Source of the DNA: an uncultured Christensenellaceae bacterium
GTDB lineage: Bacteria; Bacillota; Clostridia; Christensenellales; CAG-314
Direction of reading: 5' to 3'
Assembly (NCBI GenBank): GCA_910585195.1
Contig: CAJUCX010000007.1
Span: 27,076-70,812, forward strand
DNA length: 43,737 nt
The position numbers were made by a program, and so were the translations under genes. A model generated the notes under the pieces. That model ran no database searches. It had not been told where the DNA came from and saw only the letters and a list, made by a program, of their open reading frames with translations. Every line of letters starts with the position of its first letter. Within the stretch, counting starts at the first letter, position 1. Below are positions 19,101 to 26,418 of this stretch, one piece after another.

Positions 19101-19545
19101 CAACAAGACGGGAAACTATTTGAAACATATCGGCAGTGTCGCCCTTGTTAATCTTTATAACGCTGTCGAAAAAACTTTGTGCATAAGGATACTTTTGACA
19201 AAGACCTTCGGGTATAGTAACGACGCCTTTTAAGCCGTGCTTCATTTTATACAGCACTTCGCTGCGCTGCGCGCGCGTCGTTGCCGAAAGACCCTTGCTA
19301 TACAGCAAGACTTCGTCTTTAGGCGGAAGATATAAAAAACCGCCTTTGACTGAGTTAAGTTGTTTTAATGTTTCCTGTGCCTGTATAAAATCCGACGCGA
19401 CGTAAATTAAGAAATTATCCGTACAGCAGGCAACAAAAGGTTTTTGATTTTGGCACACGCCAAAAACCGCGGTGTTTTTTTTGCTGCGTATGTTTGCGTT
19501 TATTTTGTTGTAAGTTGCAAAATTTTTAATTTCGTTGTAAATCAT
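16102..19545 (-). CDS. mfd: Transcription-repair coupling factor Mfd
   Basis: Mfd is an ATP-dependent translocase that removes RNA polymerase stalled at DNA lesions and recruits UvrA. The 1147 residues are standard. Visible parts: the UvrB-homology N-terminal module (FLYLPPKDEVLLY, GDILDIFCPSYDNPVRIEFFGDDV split in the usual way), the RNAP-interaction Tudor domain around residue 490 (DIGDYVVHDVHGIGLCQG), the helicase Walker A GDVGYGKTE near residue 630, DEEQRFG near 732, the SATPIPRTL motif and the translocation module near 900-960 (QLRGRVGRS). The extreme C-terminus TAENKNNKQ is part of the 103-bp repeat. Follows pth, as in Bacillus, but without fin. Confidence 0.98.
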   Translation of the reverse strand: MIYNEIKNFATYNKINANIRSKKNTAVFGVCQNQKPFVACCTDNFLIYVASDFIQAQETLKQLNSVKGGFLYLPPKDEVLLYSKGLSATTRAQRSEVLYKMKHGLKGVVTIPEGLCQKYPYAQSFFDSVIKINKGDTADMFQIVSRLVAAGYRHSEQITMLGEFTRKGDILDIFCPSYDNPVRIEFFGDDVDDVRVFDKVTKKSLHKIDGVEIVPLNQFFANDFDADMLKERVFGSIRKQKLLPDDAVRLDVVSEEVFSAIDNGDFTNGWLLPFVRHSVLTDYLPDNAVIVWDEPKQLADRLKSIYDEHYQRLAYLLSKGEVLPEGKEQLVDGNAVFGLFSKYTQLAFQNIASANNVFFAQETVNFKSSPVVNYQNKITMLRDDVANWQRNKYAVVMFAGSNSAAERLQQEIRENDLLVGISQKAELPKSGAVIAERELTRGFVDHDNKFVLIGTDDLFPKNYGKKQKVRKSNDKIFTTPDIGDYVVHDVHGIGLCQGIVSMQGSFGTKDYIAVKYKNDDTLYVPVDASNLLTKYSGSEKSPKLSRLGGNDFEKIKSKVKAQLKEMAFDLLKLYAARENSRGFRYPKDEFLEEEFAKAFPYNETPDQTKCIQAVNADLEGTKIMDRLICGDVGYGKTEVALRAVFKVLTAGKQVAFLSPTTILAEQHFKTSSKRLDGFGFNVKCLDRFRSFKEQKEIVDGLADGTVDLVCGTHRLLSKDVKFKDLGLLVLDEEQRFGVEAKESIKNIKNNVDVLTLSATPIPRTLHMALTGMRDISIIQSPPKDRLPVETYVIEGTDALLTDVIMREINRGGQAFVIYNRVETIDRFAYRLQELMPNVKFAVAHGQMKENDLEKNIYDFTNGAYDVLVSSAIIENGIDIPNANTLVVYDADNFGLSQLYQLRGRVGRSNRRAFAYFMYRENKVLSDVANKRLSSVLEYTELGSGFKIAMRDLEIRGAGNVLGREQHGHMEKVGYDMYCKLLAESVDELKGKKTLQKVETAMDVAIDGTAGSYIDDSESRMTFYQRLANISSEQDANELLDEITDIYGAPPKEVLNLIDISLLKEKASKLGISEITVRQNNVSLCFFNKDFLQTEGVFSALEKFKNIARLDVTHKLAVVFDCGRESTEKSFAKIFEFVATAENKNNKQ

Positions 19546-19567
19546 TTTTCACCGTTGCCCAGATTTT

Positions 19568-19625
19568 TTTCGTAAAATTTTTAGGTTAAAACAATAATTA
19601 AATAACACTTATTTGCGTTTAGCGT
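19568..19625 (+). repeat. Partial copy of the dispersed intergenic repeat
   Basis: TTCGTAAAATTTTTAGGTTAAAA resembles the core of the copy at 15575-15652 read on the opposite strand (TTCGTAAAATTTTTTTGGTTAAAA). The hairpins are degraded. The gap between pth and mfd (19546-19792) has no gene. Confidence 0.4.
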
Positions 19626-19698
19626 ATCAAGCATATTTGTCGCGGCATTGCTTACGCGCCGGCCGCACAACACCTTAAAGTTTTTTACACGCAACAAG

Positions 19699-19720
19699 CC
19701 GCAGTAAAAAACTACTGCGG
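19699..19720. other. 8-bp hairpin between pth and mfd
   Basis: CCGCAGTA-AAAAAC-TACTGCGG is a perfect 8-bp inverted repeat. There is no T-run after it on the minus strand, so it is not a standard terminator of pth; it may protect the 3' end of a processed transcript or be inert. Confidence 0.5.
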
Positions 19721-19792
19721 TATTTGAAAATTGTTAAATAGTATTGTTTTTTTATTGCTTTGTAAAACTATTGCCTTAGCAGTATGCAAAAA

Positions 19793-20362
19793 TTATTTTG
19801 CGTTGTGCTTTTGCATAATCTTTTGCACGGGCTGACCTTGACAGAATTCTTTCAACGCCTGACTTGCGCCGTCGAAGGTTTTTTCAAGCGTTTGCATATC
19901 GTCGTCGCTTACGCGGGACAGCACGAAATCTTTTAAGTCCATTTGAGCGTTTGCGCCGCGGCCAATGCCGATACGCATACGGTTGAACTGTTGCGTGCCT
20001 ATTAAATTAACTATATTGCGCATTCCGTTGTGCGTCCCCGCACTGCCGCTTTCTCTTATGCGTAATGCGCCGAGCGGCAAATCCACGTCGTCGTATACTA
20101 CAAAAAAGGCGTCTTGCTCTATTTTATATTTTGCCGTCAAAGAAAGTACACTTTCTCCCGACAAATTCATATAAGTTTGCGGTTTTGCAATAATTACCTT
20201 TTGACCGTCCACAAACGTGTGCGCGGTAACTGCCTTGCATTCGTTTTTTGTAAACTTTGCGCCGATACTCTCGGCGAAACGGTCAACCGCCATAAACCCG
20301 ACGTTGTGGAAGGTGTTTTGATACACCTTGTCGGGATTGCCCAATCCTACTATAAGATACAT
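19793..20362 (-). CDS. pth: Peptidyl-tRNA hydrolase
   Basis: Pth frees tRNA from peptidyl-tRNA dropped by ribosomes. The 189-residue protein carries the family signatures: GLGNP with N9, the catalytic histidine H19 in TFHNVGF, PQTYMNLSG, the conserved aspartate in VVYDDVDLP, and GTHNGMRNI. Corresponds to spoVC of Bacillus, next to mfd. It lies nine bases after the G1PDH-like gene and has only a weak ribosome binding site, suggesting coupling. Confidence 0.97.
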   Translation of the reverse strand: MYLIVGLGNPDKVYQNTFHNVGFMAVDRFAESIGAKFTKNECKAVTAHTFVDGQKVIIAKPQTYMNLSGESVLSLTAKYKIEQDAFFVVYDDVDLPLGALRIRESGSAGTHNGMRNIVNLIGTQQFNRMRIGIGRGANAQMDLKDFVLSRVSDDDMQTLEKTFDGASQALKEFCQGQPVQKIMQKHNAK

Positions 20363-20371
20363 AATTTTTGT

Positions 20372-21676
20372 TTACTCTGCCGATGTCTGCGCGGCGATTG
20401 CTTCCGCCTCGTCTTGCTGCTCGCCGTCGTTTACTTCAACGGTTTTAGGCTCTTGCGTATCGAACAACCCTTTTTCGTTTGCATAGGCAAGCAAGCCGTT
20501 GTAAGCATAAATATCGCTTGCGACCTGTAAACACGCAGTTGCGAAATCCGCATCCCAAACTGGTCTGGTCTTGACCAATTTTTTGGCAAGGCGTGCAACC
20601 TTTGACATAACTTCGGCATTTTTTGCAAAGTCTTTTTTATTCGCGGCGTAACCCTCGTCGTCGTTGGTCCAACCGTAAGACGACTCTATGTCAAGTCCGA
20701 AAACCTGTTTGATAATGCGCGTATGCCCGTATCTGTCCTTGTCGGGAACCAACCTCGAATCTGCATTTAACACTACCTGATATACCTTTGCAAGAGTGTC
20801 TGCAACCGCTACGGAAAGCACTCCCTCACTGTAATTGTTGTATCTCGATTGCAAAGCGTAAATCATACTGTGCATTGACGTAAGATACTCCATATTTACC
20901 TTTGCCATATTTTTTGCAAGAGAAATGCGAAGTAAACAAGAAAACAATTCTTTTACCAAACCCTTGCCGTAAGGTTTTTGCGAATGACTTACCGCGTCCT
21001 TTACCGCGTTGGTGATGATAAAATTTATTACGCTGCAAGAGCGGGAACCCTGCACTATCGATGCAAAGTTGTTGTCAAACACTATGCCCAAATTGCGGAG
21101 TATCAAAGCAAACGCTTCGTCGGTTTTTTCTGCCGAAAGCCTATACGCCAAATCCAAATCGCAAAGTATGACGTCTGGCGCGTGGCCTTTGAACATTTGT
21201 TTTACGCCGCCGTCCCAAAGCATACTGTAATTGCTTGCGAAGTTGTCGCCGTTTGGCAATATATTTATAAAAATCCATTGACAGCCGAGTTTTGCGGATG
21301 CATATTTGCCGTACTCGTTGGCGTTTGCGCCGCCCACGCAGATGATGACTTTTGTCGCTTCGTTTGCCTGACTCAGCAGTTTGTCGCAATAATCTTTTGT
21401 AAGCGTGTTGCTGCCGTGCAAAAGACATTCCGTAACGTCAAAAGACTTATTCATTTTTTGCACAACTTTTTCTCGCGCTTCGTGATAAACGCATTCGTCA
21501 TAAACCACTTGCGCTACTCTGCCCATCTTTTTTGCAAAGTAAGGTATGAGCGCGCCGACGTCGTCTCTTATGACAATTTCTTTTACGCTTATTTCGTGCC
21601 TTGTGCCGCAATGACATTTGAAAGACAATCCGCCCCAGTTGGACAGCGGCATTTTTGCAATTTTATTTTCTAACAT
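20372..21676 (-). CDS. Divergent glycerol-1-phosphate dehydrogenase-like protein (AraM/EgsA, Fe-ADH superfamily)
   Basis: Start set at 21676, with AGGTG upstream and a promoter just before it; 434 residues. The N-terminal CHCGTRH (21-27) resembles the CxCGxxH start of AraM/EgsA proteins. VGGANANEYGKYASAKLG (115-131) aligns with the GGGTxND..K NAD motif of that family, and LPNGDNFAS (140-148) with APSMDGYAS, which keeps the first metal-ligand aspartate at 144. SMHSMIYAL keeps a possible histidine at 269, but the usual HGE ligand motif appears as YSE at 282-284. Catalysis as a normal metal dehydrogenase is therefore doubtful. In true members the product is sn-glycerol-1-phosphate. It ends in an acidic tail. 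The family call is from motif reading only. Confidence 0.55.
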   Translation of the reverse strand: MLENKIAKMPLSNWGGLSFKCHCGTRHEISVKEIVIRDDVGALIPYFAKKMGRVAQVVYDECVYHEAREKVVQKMNKSFDVTECLLHGSNTLTKDYCDKLLSQANEATKVIICVGGANANEYGKYASAKLGCQWIFINILPNGDNFASNYSMLWDGGVKQMFKGHAPDVILCDLDLAYRLSAEKTDEAFALILRNLGIVFDNNFASIVQGSRSCSVINFIITNAVKDAVSHSQKPYGKGLVKELFSCLLRISLAKNMAKVNMEYLTSMHSMIYALQSRYNNYSEGVLSVAVADTLAKVYQVVLNADSRLVPDKDRYGHTRIIKQVFGLDIESSYGWTNDDEGYAANKKDFAKNAEVMSKVARLAKKLVKTRPVWDADFATACLQVASDIYAYNGLLAYANEKGLFDTQEPKTVEVNDGEQQDEAEAIAAQTSAE

Positions 21677-21692
21677 AACGCACCTTTTATAG

Positions 21693-21721
21693 ATTTTATC
21701 ACTTAACGGAGTTTTTTGCAA
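21693..21721 (-). promoter_or_regulatory. Probable promoter for the G1PDH-like/pth/mfd unit
   Basis: On the minus strand: TTGCAA, 17-bp spacer, TAAAAT, placing +1 about ten bases before the start codon region and giving a very short leader with AGGTG. Other AT-rich boxes upstream are less well spaced. Confidence 0.55.
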
Positions 21722-21861
21722 TACAAATAAAATCTTATATTTTAAGCAACGGCTATTATTTTGCAGACGAGCGCAAAACACAACGCCTATATTATAATAT
21801 TTAGCAACCATATCTAAACGACAATTTACGGCAACAAAAATATCTTTGCCGCGAGTGAAAC

Positions 21862-21889
21862 AAAAAAGACTGCTTTATGCAGTCTTTTT
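21862..21889 (-). terminator. Rho-independent terminator of the S10-spc-alpha cluster
   Basis: AAAAAGACTGC-ATAAA-GCAGTCTTTTTT on the minus strand: an 11-bp stem with a 5-nt loop and a T-run, 40 bases past the rplQ stop. Nearly symmetric, so it could also work on the other strand, though no gene runs that way here. Confidence 0.93.
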
Positions 21890-21928
21890 GTATCAAATAT
21901 TTGCGTTAAACAAATACGGTTGCAATTA

Positions 21929-22429
21929 TTAAAGCAAAACTATTTTTGCCATTTCCGCAGCGTCGCCTTTGCGCGGTCCCAATTTGTAAACCGCAGTATA
22001 GCCGCCTTTTTGTCCGCTTTGTTTTGCTCTTTCGTCATACTTAGGTGCATATACGTTAAAGATTTTTTCAAACAGCGGGTGCTTTACGTCTTGCGTACGA
22101 AGTCTGTAAGCCGTTTTGGATTCCTTAGCGCCTTTTTCTTCTTTAAGGTCGTTAAGGTTTGCCATAAGCATACGTCTTGCAGCCAACTTTTGTGGTCCGT
22201 CGTTTTGGACTTCAACAGTAGTTGCTTTGCCGTCAACGATACGAGTCTTATTTGCCGTATAAACGTCTTGATAAGTGTTTACAGCGGCAGTGATATATTT
22301 TTCCGCGAGTTTCTGCACTTCTTTTGCTCTTGCATAAGTAGTGGTGATTTCGCCCTTCCACAAAAGGTTTGATACCTGATTTTTTAACAACGCCATTCTT
22401 TTGTCTGTTGCTTTACCAAGTTTTCTCAT
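21929..22429 (-). CDS. rplQ: 50S ribosomal protein L17 (bL17)
   Basis: bL17 lies near the peptide exit tunnel. The start MRKLGKATDKRMALLKNQV is diagnostic. At 166 residues it is longer than the 120-residue Bacillus form; the extra part is an internal stretch around residues 85-135 (KEEKGAKESKTAYRLRTQD and after), before the usual GYTAVYKLGPRKGDAAEMA ending. It has a GGAGGAG site and is the last gene of the cluster, 17 bases after rpoA. Confidence 0.97.
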   Translation of the reverse strand: MRKLGKATDKRMALLKNQVSNLLWKGEITTTYARAKEVQKLAEKYITAAVNTYQDVYTANKTRIVDGKATTVEVQNDGPQKLAARRMLMANLNDLKEEKGAKESKTAYRLRTQDVKHPLFEKIFNVYAPKYDERAKQSGQKGGYTAVYKLGPRKGDAAEMAKIVLL

Positions 22430-22446
22430 TGTTGGTATCTCCTCCC

Positions 22447-23418
22447 TTATTCATCCTTTTCTTTTAATTGAAGTCCGTAACTCTTGATTTTTTCCAACAC
22501 TTCGTCAAGAGACTTTCTGCCCAAGTTTCTTACTTTAAGCATATCTTCTTCCGTCCTCTTGATGAGGTCTTCCACAGTTTGTATACCTGCGCGTTTCAAG
22601 CAGTTGTAACTTCTTACCGACAAATCCATATCGTCGATGTTCATTTCAAGCACTTTTTGTTGCTTGTCTTCTTCGCGGCTGACGAGAATATCGATTTTGC
22701 CCATAGTTTCGGACAAGTCGACAAACATTTTGATGTGGTCGTCCAAAACTTTTGCGGCAAGACTGACGATTTCCACCGCGCTGAACGCACCGTTTGTGGT
22801 AACGTCCAATACAAGTTTGTCAAAGTTGATGTTTTGACCTACGCGAGCGCTCTCTACGTTGTAACTTGCCTTTTTTACAGGAGTAAATATAGAGTCAATC
22901 GGAATATAACCGATAGGGAACGAAAGTTTCATATCTTTATTTACTTCTTTGTTCTTTTCAGCCGAAACGTAACCCCTGCCCCTGCCGACGTAAAGCTCTG
23001 CGTCAAGCACTGCGCCTTCGTCCAAAGTGCAGATATACAAATCAGGGTTCAACACTTCTACTTCCGCATCGGTGTCGATGTCTTTTGCGTAGACAACGCA
23101 AGGGCCCTGTTTTTTGATGTTTATGACTTTTCTGAAAGAGCAGTCTGTAGTAGTAGTTTTGAGCGCCAAGCATTTGAGGTTAAGAATAATTTCCGTTACG
23201 TCTTCTTTTACGCCCGGGATTGTCGAAAACTCGTGTTGAACGCCTTCTATTTTGATGCCTACAACAGCCGCACCCGGAAGCGAAGCAAGCAATACTCTGC
23301 GCAATGCGTTGCCCAGCGTAATACCAAACCCTCTTTCAAGCGGTTCTACCGTCAAGTGGCAATTTGCACCGTCGGGGCTTTCTTCGATGTACATTTTTGG
23401 TTTTTCAATTTCCATCAT
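22447..23418 (-). CDS. rpoA: DNA-directed RNA polymerase subunit alpha
   Basis: The alpha subunit nucleates RNA polymerase assembly and contacts promoter UP elements and activators. The 323 residues comprise the N-terminal dimerisation domain (FGITLGNALRRVLLASLPGAAV near 30-50) and a C-terminal domain with the two helix-hairpin-helix segments (LDDMDLSVRSYNCLKRAGI-like and RNLGRKSLDEV). Two adjacent ATG codons could start it. Downstream of rpsD by 31 bases, as in other Firmicutes alpha operons. Confidence 0.98.
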   Translation of the reverse strand: MMEIEKPKMYIEESPDGANCHLTVEPLERGFGITLGNALRRVLLASLPGAAVVGIKIEGVQHEFSTIPGVKEDVTEIILNLKCLALKTTTTDCSFRKVINIKKQGPCVVYAKDIDTDAEVEVLNPDLYICTLDEGAVLDAELYVGRGRGYVSAEKNKEVNKDMKLSFPIGYIPIDSIFTPVKKASYNVESARVGQNINFDKLVLDVTTNGAFSAVEIVSLAAKVLDDHIKMFVDLSETMGKIDILVSREEDKQQKVLEMNIDDMDLSVRSYNCLKRAGIQTVEDLIKRTEEDMLKVRNLGRKSLDEVLEKIKSYGLQLKEKDE

Positions 23419-23449
23419 AAGAGATAAAATCCTCCTTTTATAGGGTTAA

Positions 23450-24076
23450 TTACTTGCTGTAATGTTCTACGATAAGTTGTTCTTGAATATCCATACCGAC
23501 GTCTTCTCTTTCCGGCATAGCAATGACTTTGCCGCTTAAAGACGCAAGGTCAAATTCCAACCACTTAGGAAGGGTGCCGTTTGGTTTTCTCTCCTTTAAT
23601 GCCTTAAAGAAAGCGTTTTCCGTCTTAGTTTCTTTTACGGCGATTACGTCGCCTGCCTTAACTTCGTAAGATGGGATAGTAACGGTCTTGCCGTTTACGG
23701 TGATGTGAGCGTGGTTTACCAGTTGTCTTGCCTGACTTCTTGAAACGCCTACGCCCATACGGTAAACGACGTTGTCAAGTCTTCTTTCGAGAAGTTGAAG
23801 CATATTTTCACCGGTAACGCCCTTGCATCTGTCGGCTTCTACGTAATAACTACGGAATTGCTTTTCGCAAAGACCGTAAATTCTTTTAACTTTTTGTTTT
23901 TCTCTCAAATGCATGCCGTATTCCGTAACTTTCTTTCTTGCGGCGCCGTGTTGTCCCGGAGCAACCGCTCTGCGGTTCATTGCGCAGCTTGCGGAATAGC
24001 ATCTGTCGCCTTTGAGGAAGAGTTTTGCGCCTTCGCGTCTGCAAAGACGGCAATCAGGTCCTGTATATCTTGCCAT
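23450..24076 (-). CDS. rpsD: 30S ribosomal protein S4 (uS4), zinc-binding type
   Basis: uS4 starts assembly of the 30S body and often represses its own operon. The 208-residue protein has the N-terminal four-cysteine zinc site (C-x2-C in DCRLCRREG, then C...C in KGDRCYSASC), so it is the C+ type, and an S4 RNA-binding domain (RLDNVVYRMGVGVSRSQARQ). In Bacillus rpsD lies apart; here it is inside the alpha operon between rpsK and rpoA, as is common in Clostridia. Confidence 0.97.
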   Translation of the reverse strand: MARYTGPDCRLCRREGAKLFLKGDRCYSASCAMNRRAVAPGQHGAARKKVTEYGMHLREKQKVKRIYGLCEKQFRSYYVEADRCKGVTGENMLQLLERRLDNVVYRMGVGVSRSQARQLVNHAHITVNGKTVTIPSYEVKAGDVIAVKETKTENAFFKALKERKPNGTLPKWLEFDLASLSGKVIAMPEREDVGMDIQEQLIVEHYSK

Positions 24077-24091
24077 TGTAAAATCCCTCCG

Positions 24092-24481
24092 TTAAATCCT
24101 TCTCTTTTTAGGCGGACGGCAACCGTTGTGAGCGATTGGCGAAACGTCCTTGATGAGCGTAACTTCGATTTCCGCCGTCTGCATAGCGCGGATTGCAGAT
24201 TCACGACCTGCGCCCGGGCCTTTTACGTAAACTTCTACACTTGTTACACCGTATTCTTTTGCGGCGAGAGCGGCTTTTTCGGCAGCCTGCTGCGCAGCGT
24301 ATGCGGTGCTCTTGCGGGAACCTCTAAAACCCAAAGCGCCTGCGGAGCATTGGCTTAAAGCGTTGCCGTCCATATCTGTAACAGTGATGATTGTATTGTT
24401 GAAAGATGCCTGAATATGTACTTGACCCTTGTCAACGTGTCTCAGCACTTTTTTCTTTTTAGAAACTTTTTTTACTGCCAT
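24092..24481 (-). CDS. rpsK: 30S ribosomal protein S11 (uS11)
   Basis: uS11 lines the mRNA exit cleft on the 30S platform. The 129 residues include the conserved NNTIITVTDMDGNAL, GFRGSRKSTAYAAQ, YVKGPGAGRESAIRA and the C-terminal HNGCRPPKKRRI. It has an AGGAG site and lies 11 bases after rpsM. Confidence 0.98.
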   Translation of the reverse strand: MAVKKVSKKKKVLRHVDKGQVHIQASFNNTIITVTDMDGNALSQCSAGALGFRGSRKSTAYAAQQAAEKAALAAKEYGVTSVEVYVKGPGAGRESAIRAMQTAEIEVTLIKDVSPIAHNGCRPPKKRRI

Positions 24482-24492
24482 ATCAGTTCTCC

Positions 24493-24864
24493 TTACTTCT
24501 TCTTACCCTTAGAAACGGTGCGTTTAGGACCTTTTCTCGTGCGGGCATTTTGTTTAGTGGATTGTCCTCTAACCGGCAGTCCCTTTCTGTGACGGATACC
24601 GCGGTAAGAACCGATTTCCATCATATGTTTAATGTTTAATGCAACCTCTCTTCTGAGGTCGCCTTCAACGTGCAAATTATGTTCGATATATTCTCTGAGT
24701 TTGCTAACGTCCGCTTCCGACAAGTCTTTAACGCGGGTGTCAGGGTTTACGCCTGTTTCCGCAAGGATTTTGTCGGCAGTCGGTCTGCCTATACCGTAAA
24801 TGTAGGTAAGGCCGATTTCAATTCGTTTTTCTCTTGGCAAATCTACACCGGAAATACGAGCCAT
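24493..24864 (-). CDS. rpsM: 30S ribosomal protein S13 (uS13)
   Basis: uS13 sits in the 30S head and bridges to 50S helix 38 and L5. The 123-residue protein begins ARISGVDLPREKRIEIGLTY and has RGIRHRKGLPVRGQ and the basic TKQNARTRKG tail region. GGAGG precedes the ATG. It is separated from rpmJ by 134 bases, the second-largest gap in the cluster. Confidence 0.98.
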   Translation of the reverse strand: MARISGVDLPREKRIEIGLTYIYGIGRPTADKILAETGVNPDTRVKDLSEADVSKLREYIEHNLHVEGDLRREVALNIKHMMEIGSYRGIRHRKGLPVRGQSTKQNARTRKGPKRTVSKGKKK

Positions 24865-24998
24865 TTAGTATTTTTCCTCCTAAAAATTTGTTTATAAAAA
24901 ATCTATGTGTACTTTTATAAAGACAAAAAAGAAAAATCGGAATGTTTTTTGCGTTTATAAAAGAATTGCTTTCGGGTTAAATCTCTTAAATCAAGAGA
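24865..24998 (-). other. 134-base gap between rpmJ and rpsM with a hairpin and repeated TTTATAAA
   Basis: Read on the minus strand, the rpmJ stop is part of AATCTCTT-GATTT-AAGAGATT (24980-25000), an 8-bp hairpin without a T-run. The rest is AT-rich and holds three TTTATAAA or TTTATAAAC-like boxes. No well-spaced promoter was found. It may be the leader where an alpha-operon protein regulates rpsM onward, but nothing proves this. Confidence 0.4.
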
Positions 24999-25115
24999 TT
25001 AGCCTTGGCGTTGCTTATGGTTTGGATATTTTGAACAAATAACCATAACTCTGCCGTTTCTCTTTATGATTTTGCATTTGTCGCACATCGGTTTTACGCT
25101 TGGTCTTACTTTCAT
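24999..25115 (-). CDS. rpmJ: 50S ribosomal protein L36 (bL36), zinc-binding type
   Basis: A 38-codon gene read from 25115 downward with GGAGG upstream. The protein starts MKVRPSVKPMCDKCK and ends with KHKQRQG-type sequence (YPNHKQRQG). The zinc ligands are present: CDKC, then C in VICSKYPNH with the histidine. It is one residue longer than the usual 37. Placement between infA and rpsM is exactly as in Bacillus. Confidence 0.97.
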   Translation of the reverse strand: MKVRPSVKPMCDKCKIIKRNGRVMVICSKYPNHKQRQG

Positions 25116-25133
25116 ATCTAAAATTCCTCCGTA

Positions 25134-25355
25134 TTATTTTTTACTTCTCCACGTGATTCGACCTTTTGTCAAATCGTAAGGACTCATCGCCACGGTTACG
25201 CTGTCGCCGGGCAGTATTTTTATATAGTTCATTCTCAGTTTGCCCGAGATATACGCCGTGATTACCATACCGTTTGTAAGTTTGACCTTAAAGGTCGCGT
25301 TACGCATTGCTTCTTCAACGACGCCTTCGACTTCTATCACATCGTCTTTGGACAT
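25134..25355 (-). CDS. infA: Translation initiation factor IF-1
   Basis: IF-1 is an OB-fold protein that occupies the A site during initiation. The 73 residues match the family end to end: KDDVIEVEGVVEEAM, FKVKLTNG, ISGKLRMNYIKILPGDSV and the ending SPYDLTKGRITWR. GGGAGG precedes the start. It follows the KOW protein by 18 bases and precedes rpmJ. Confidence 0.98.
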   Translation of the reverse strand: MSKDDVIEVEGVVEEAMRNATFKVKLTNGMVITAYISGKLRMNYIKILPGDSVTVAMSPYDLTKGRITWRSKK

Positions 25356-25373
25356 AAATACCTCCCAATTATT

Positions 25374-25655
25374 TCAGCGTTCCGTATTATTACAGAAGTT
25401 TCTCAAACTGCTGTTTAACTCACTGTCGAAAATTTTGCTGTTTTCCTTCAGTTTGCGGGCGATAACGTCAAGCGTATGTCCCGTTGGTTTGAGATGTTTT
25501 ATATTTTTCTTTTTCGGTTTGCCCAGTTTGTGCAGTTTGCCGTCGCTTATCAAAACGAAACTTTCGTTTTCGACAGCCACGCAGACGTAACAGTTGCCCT
25601 TGTCTCTGCCTTTGACGGAATACACCACCGAGCCTTGTGTTATTTCTGTTGACAA
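25374..25655 (-). CDS. KOW-domain RNA-binding protein (L14e/L27e-like) of the map-infA interval
   Basis: A 93-residue basic protein with a KOW-like first half (GSVVYSVKGRDKGNCYVCVAVENE) and a KLHKLGKPKKKNIKHLKPT segment, typical of the small KOW proteins found between map and infA in many Firmicutes. The role is not established; association with the ribosome is likely. The start codon is TTG at 25653-25655 with AAGGAG about eight bases upstream, the only TTG start in the cluster. The last 30 residues are polar and unlike the rest. Confidence 0.85.
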   Translation of the reverse strand: MSTEITQGSVVYSVKGRDKGNCYVCVAVENESFVLISDGKLHKLGKPKKKNIKHLKPTGHTLDVIARKLKENSKIFDSELNSSLRNFCNNTER

Positions 25656-25671
25656 AATGTTTCTCCTTAAA

Positions 25672-26418
25672 TCATAACGTCAGGATTTCGCATCCGTCTT
25701 TGGTAATTGCAATGGTGTTTTCGTAATGAGCGGAAGGCTTTCTGTCTGCTGTTACGCACGTCCAGCCGTCCGACAAAAACTCTACGCGGTAGTCGCCCAT
25801 ATTTATCATAGGCTCTATCGCAATGGTCATACCGGCTTGCAGTCTCAACCCGCGTCCCGCCACGCCGTAGTTAGGCACGTCGGGGCTTTCGTGCAGATTT
25901 TGACCTATGCCGTGCCCTACCAAAACTTTTACGGTAGAGTAACCGAACGACCTTACGTAACTGTCTATCGCGTTGCCTATGTCGCCCAGTCTTGCGCCTT
26001 CTTTGACAATCTTTATCGCCTCGAAAAAACTCTGTTTGGTAACGTCAATAAGCTGTTGTTTTTCCTGCGAAATTTTGCCTATCGCAAACGTTCTTGCCGC
26101 ATCGCCGTGATAGCCGTTTTTATATGCGCCGACGTCGACGCTTATTATACTGCCTTCCTGCAAAATGCGTTTGCTGCTCGGTATGCCGTGAACAACTTCT
26201 TCGTCGATTGACGCGCAAATGCTTTTGGGGAAACCTTCGTAATTCAAAAACGACGGATAAGCCTTTTCTTTTACGATATAGTCGTGCACCTTTTTGTCGA
26301 GGTACTCCGTCGTAATGCCCGGCTTTACGGTTTCTTCCGCCACAAGCAAAGCGTTTTTTACTATTCTGTTGGCTTCCTTCATTAAAGCGAGTTGTTCGTT
26401 ATTTTTTAAGTATATCAT
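25672..26418 (-). CDS. map: Methionine aminopeptidase type I
   Basis: Removes the initiator methionine from new proteins using two metal ions. The 248-residue pita-bread enzyme shows the five-ligand pattern: VDVGAYKNGYHGDAARTF gives the two aspartates, GHGIGQNLHESPDVPNYG the histidine, AIEPMIN the first glutamate and YENTIAI the second. No N-terminal zinc-finger extension. Its start overlaps the adk stop by four bases (ATGA). Confidence 0.98.
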   Translation of the reverse strand: MIYLKNNEQLALMKEANRIVKNALLVAEETVKPGITTEYLDKKVHDYIVKEKAYPSFLNYEGFPKSICASIDEEVVHGIPSSKRILQEGSIISVDVGAYKNGYHGDAARTFAIGKISQEKQQLIDVTKQSFFEAIKIVKEGARLGDIGNAIDSYVRSFGYSTVKVLVGHGIGQNLHESPDVPNYGVAGRGLRLQAGMTIAIEPMINMGDYRVEFLSDGWTCVTADRKPSAHYENTIAITKDGCEILTL

